Shown here: piece by piece, positions 63,605 to 64,000 of the stretch | Layout of the letters: every line of letters starts with the position of its first letter | How positions within the stretch are numbered: the stretch's first letter is position 1 | Source of the DNA: Aestuariibacter sp. A3R04 | GTDB taxonomy: Bacteria > Pseudomonadota > Gammaproteobacteria > Enterobacterales > Alteromonadaceae | Direction: 5' to 3' | DNA: 64,000 nt | NCBI RefSeq assembly: GCF_018860805.1 | Contig: NZ_JAHKQR010000011.1 | Location: 533,647-597,646, forward strand | Notes under the pieces: generated by a model | What the model saw: the letters and a program-made list of their open reading frames with translations, nothing else | What the model was told of the DNA's origin: nothing | The model's database searches: none | Made by a program: the position numbers and the translations under genes

Positions 63605-64000
63605 TCCATGGGCATTGTGGTTGCCTGCCAGTTAACTGCTTGCCAACGGTTGTCACGCCATATAAAGACGCCGCTGTTTAAATATTTACTGATCACTTGG
63701 TTTTCAGGCGATACGGCTACAAGTGTAAAATTGAGAACGGCTACCTGCTGGAGCAGGCGAATGTCAATGTTATTGGCGTGATAACGAGTGTCGACCTCCT
63801 GTGGGGATAATTTGCCCGTTTCGTTAACGCTCTTCATTAGTTGATGTTTCCCAAAGCGGGTGCCGTTGGAGCTGGTGTAAACGAGTTCATCGGCCCAGAA
63901 GGCATCGTGTATGGCTGGGTCATTTACGCCGGCACCTTCAAGAAATGTATGCAGCTGTTCAGAGAGCTGAACACTCGGATTCTGAGCCCAAGCGCCAGGG
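63598..64000 (-). CDS. SnoaL/DUF4440-like protein, 5' end beyond window
   Basis: The minus strand stays open to the right edge, giving at least 133 residues: VQLSEQLHTFLEGAGVNDPAIHDAFWADELVYTSSNGTRFGKHQLMKSV... followed by YLNSGVFIWRDNRWQAVNWQAT. This cone-shaped NTF2-like fold with DAFWADELVYTSSNG is typical of DUF4440/SnoaL proteins, often with a signal peptide; such a peptide could lie beyond the edge. These small proteins act as lyases, isomerases or binding proteins. Convergent overlap with the LysR gene. Confidence 0.85.
   Translation of the reverse strand, partial: PGAWAQNPSVQLSEQLHTFLEGAGVNDPAIHDAFWADELVYTSSNGTRFGKHQLMKSVNETGKLSPQEVDTRYHANNIDIRLLQQVAVLNFTLVAVSPENQVISKYLNSGVFIWRDNRWQAVNWQATTMPMDH

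Noticed and set aside
1..64000. Prophage, defence island, toxin-antitoxin or biosynthetic cluster
   Set aside because: No integrase, transposase, restriction, Cas, NRPS/PKS or toxin-like gene was seen; gene order is mostly conserved chromosome.

Overview
The window is ordinary chromosomal DNA of a marine gammaproteobacterium, most likely an Alteromonas-like member of the Alteromonadales. The basis is gene content and order, not a database search: a complete bio cluster, the tesA/ybbA/ybbP and folX/yfcH pairs, a fused trpCF in a trp operon that diverges from rnm-yciO-scpA-scpB-rluB, bamE close to recN, and a very large TonB-dependent receptor. No phage, transposase, integrase, CRISPR array or secretion cluster was seen.

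Layout. 1-4852: biotin synthesis, with bioA (cut by the left edge, TTG start) divergent from bioBFCD; a perfect 19-bp palindrome lies over the bioB -35 region. 4814-13805: peptidase E, a low-molecular-weight tyrosine phosphatase, class II DAHP synthase, small DUF proteins, an Atm1-type ABC exporter, moaA, a GNAT acetyltransferase and a TPR response regulator that lacks its phosphoacceptor Asp. 13994-16993: translation block with three identical tRNA-Val(UAC) genes and a broken fourth copy, gltX, tRNA-Ala(GGC), two identical tRNA-Glu(UUC) genes and a terminator. 17130-24578: M14 peptidase, a frameshifted small ORF, a chemoreceptor, dusC and two overlapping exported amidohydrolases. 24628-29820: tesA, ybbAP, yfcH, folX. 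29906-34777: AI-2E-family permease, a PepSY/response regulator/sensor kinase operon and an orphan anchored protein.

34936-46736: the trp region. On the minus strand trpL (three consecutive Trp codons), an attenuator, then trpE-G-D-CF-B-A and yciI, with most junctions overlapping. On the plus strand rnm, yciO, scpA, scpB and rluB. 47010-52272: aldo/keto reductase DkgB, DUF445 and DUF3859 proteins, a secreted endonuclease/phosphatase-fold lipoprotein, a VNG-repeat lipoprotein and bamE. 52597-60223: a TPR-GGDEF cyclase, recN behind two LexA-like boxes, and the 1241-residue receptor. 60224-64000: an AT-rich gap, then an FMN-binding oxidase-like protein, a glutathione transferase, a divergent LysR regulator and a partial SnoaL/DUF4440-like gene.

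Most of the window is conserved housekeeping, and I did not find a convincing new multi-gene system. The items most worth checking are the receiver domain lacking its Asp, the amidohydrolase pair in which one partner has lost the HxH metal motif, the VNG-repeat lipoprotein, the tRNA-Val fossil, two apparently frameshifted small genes, and the small inverted-repeat element between the oxidase-like and glutathione transferase genes.
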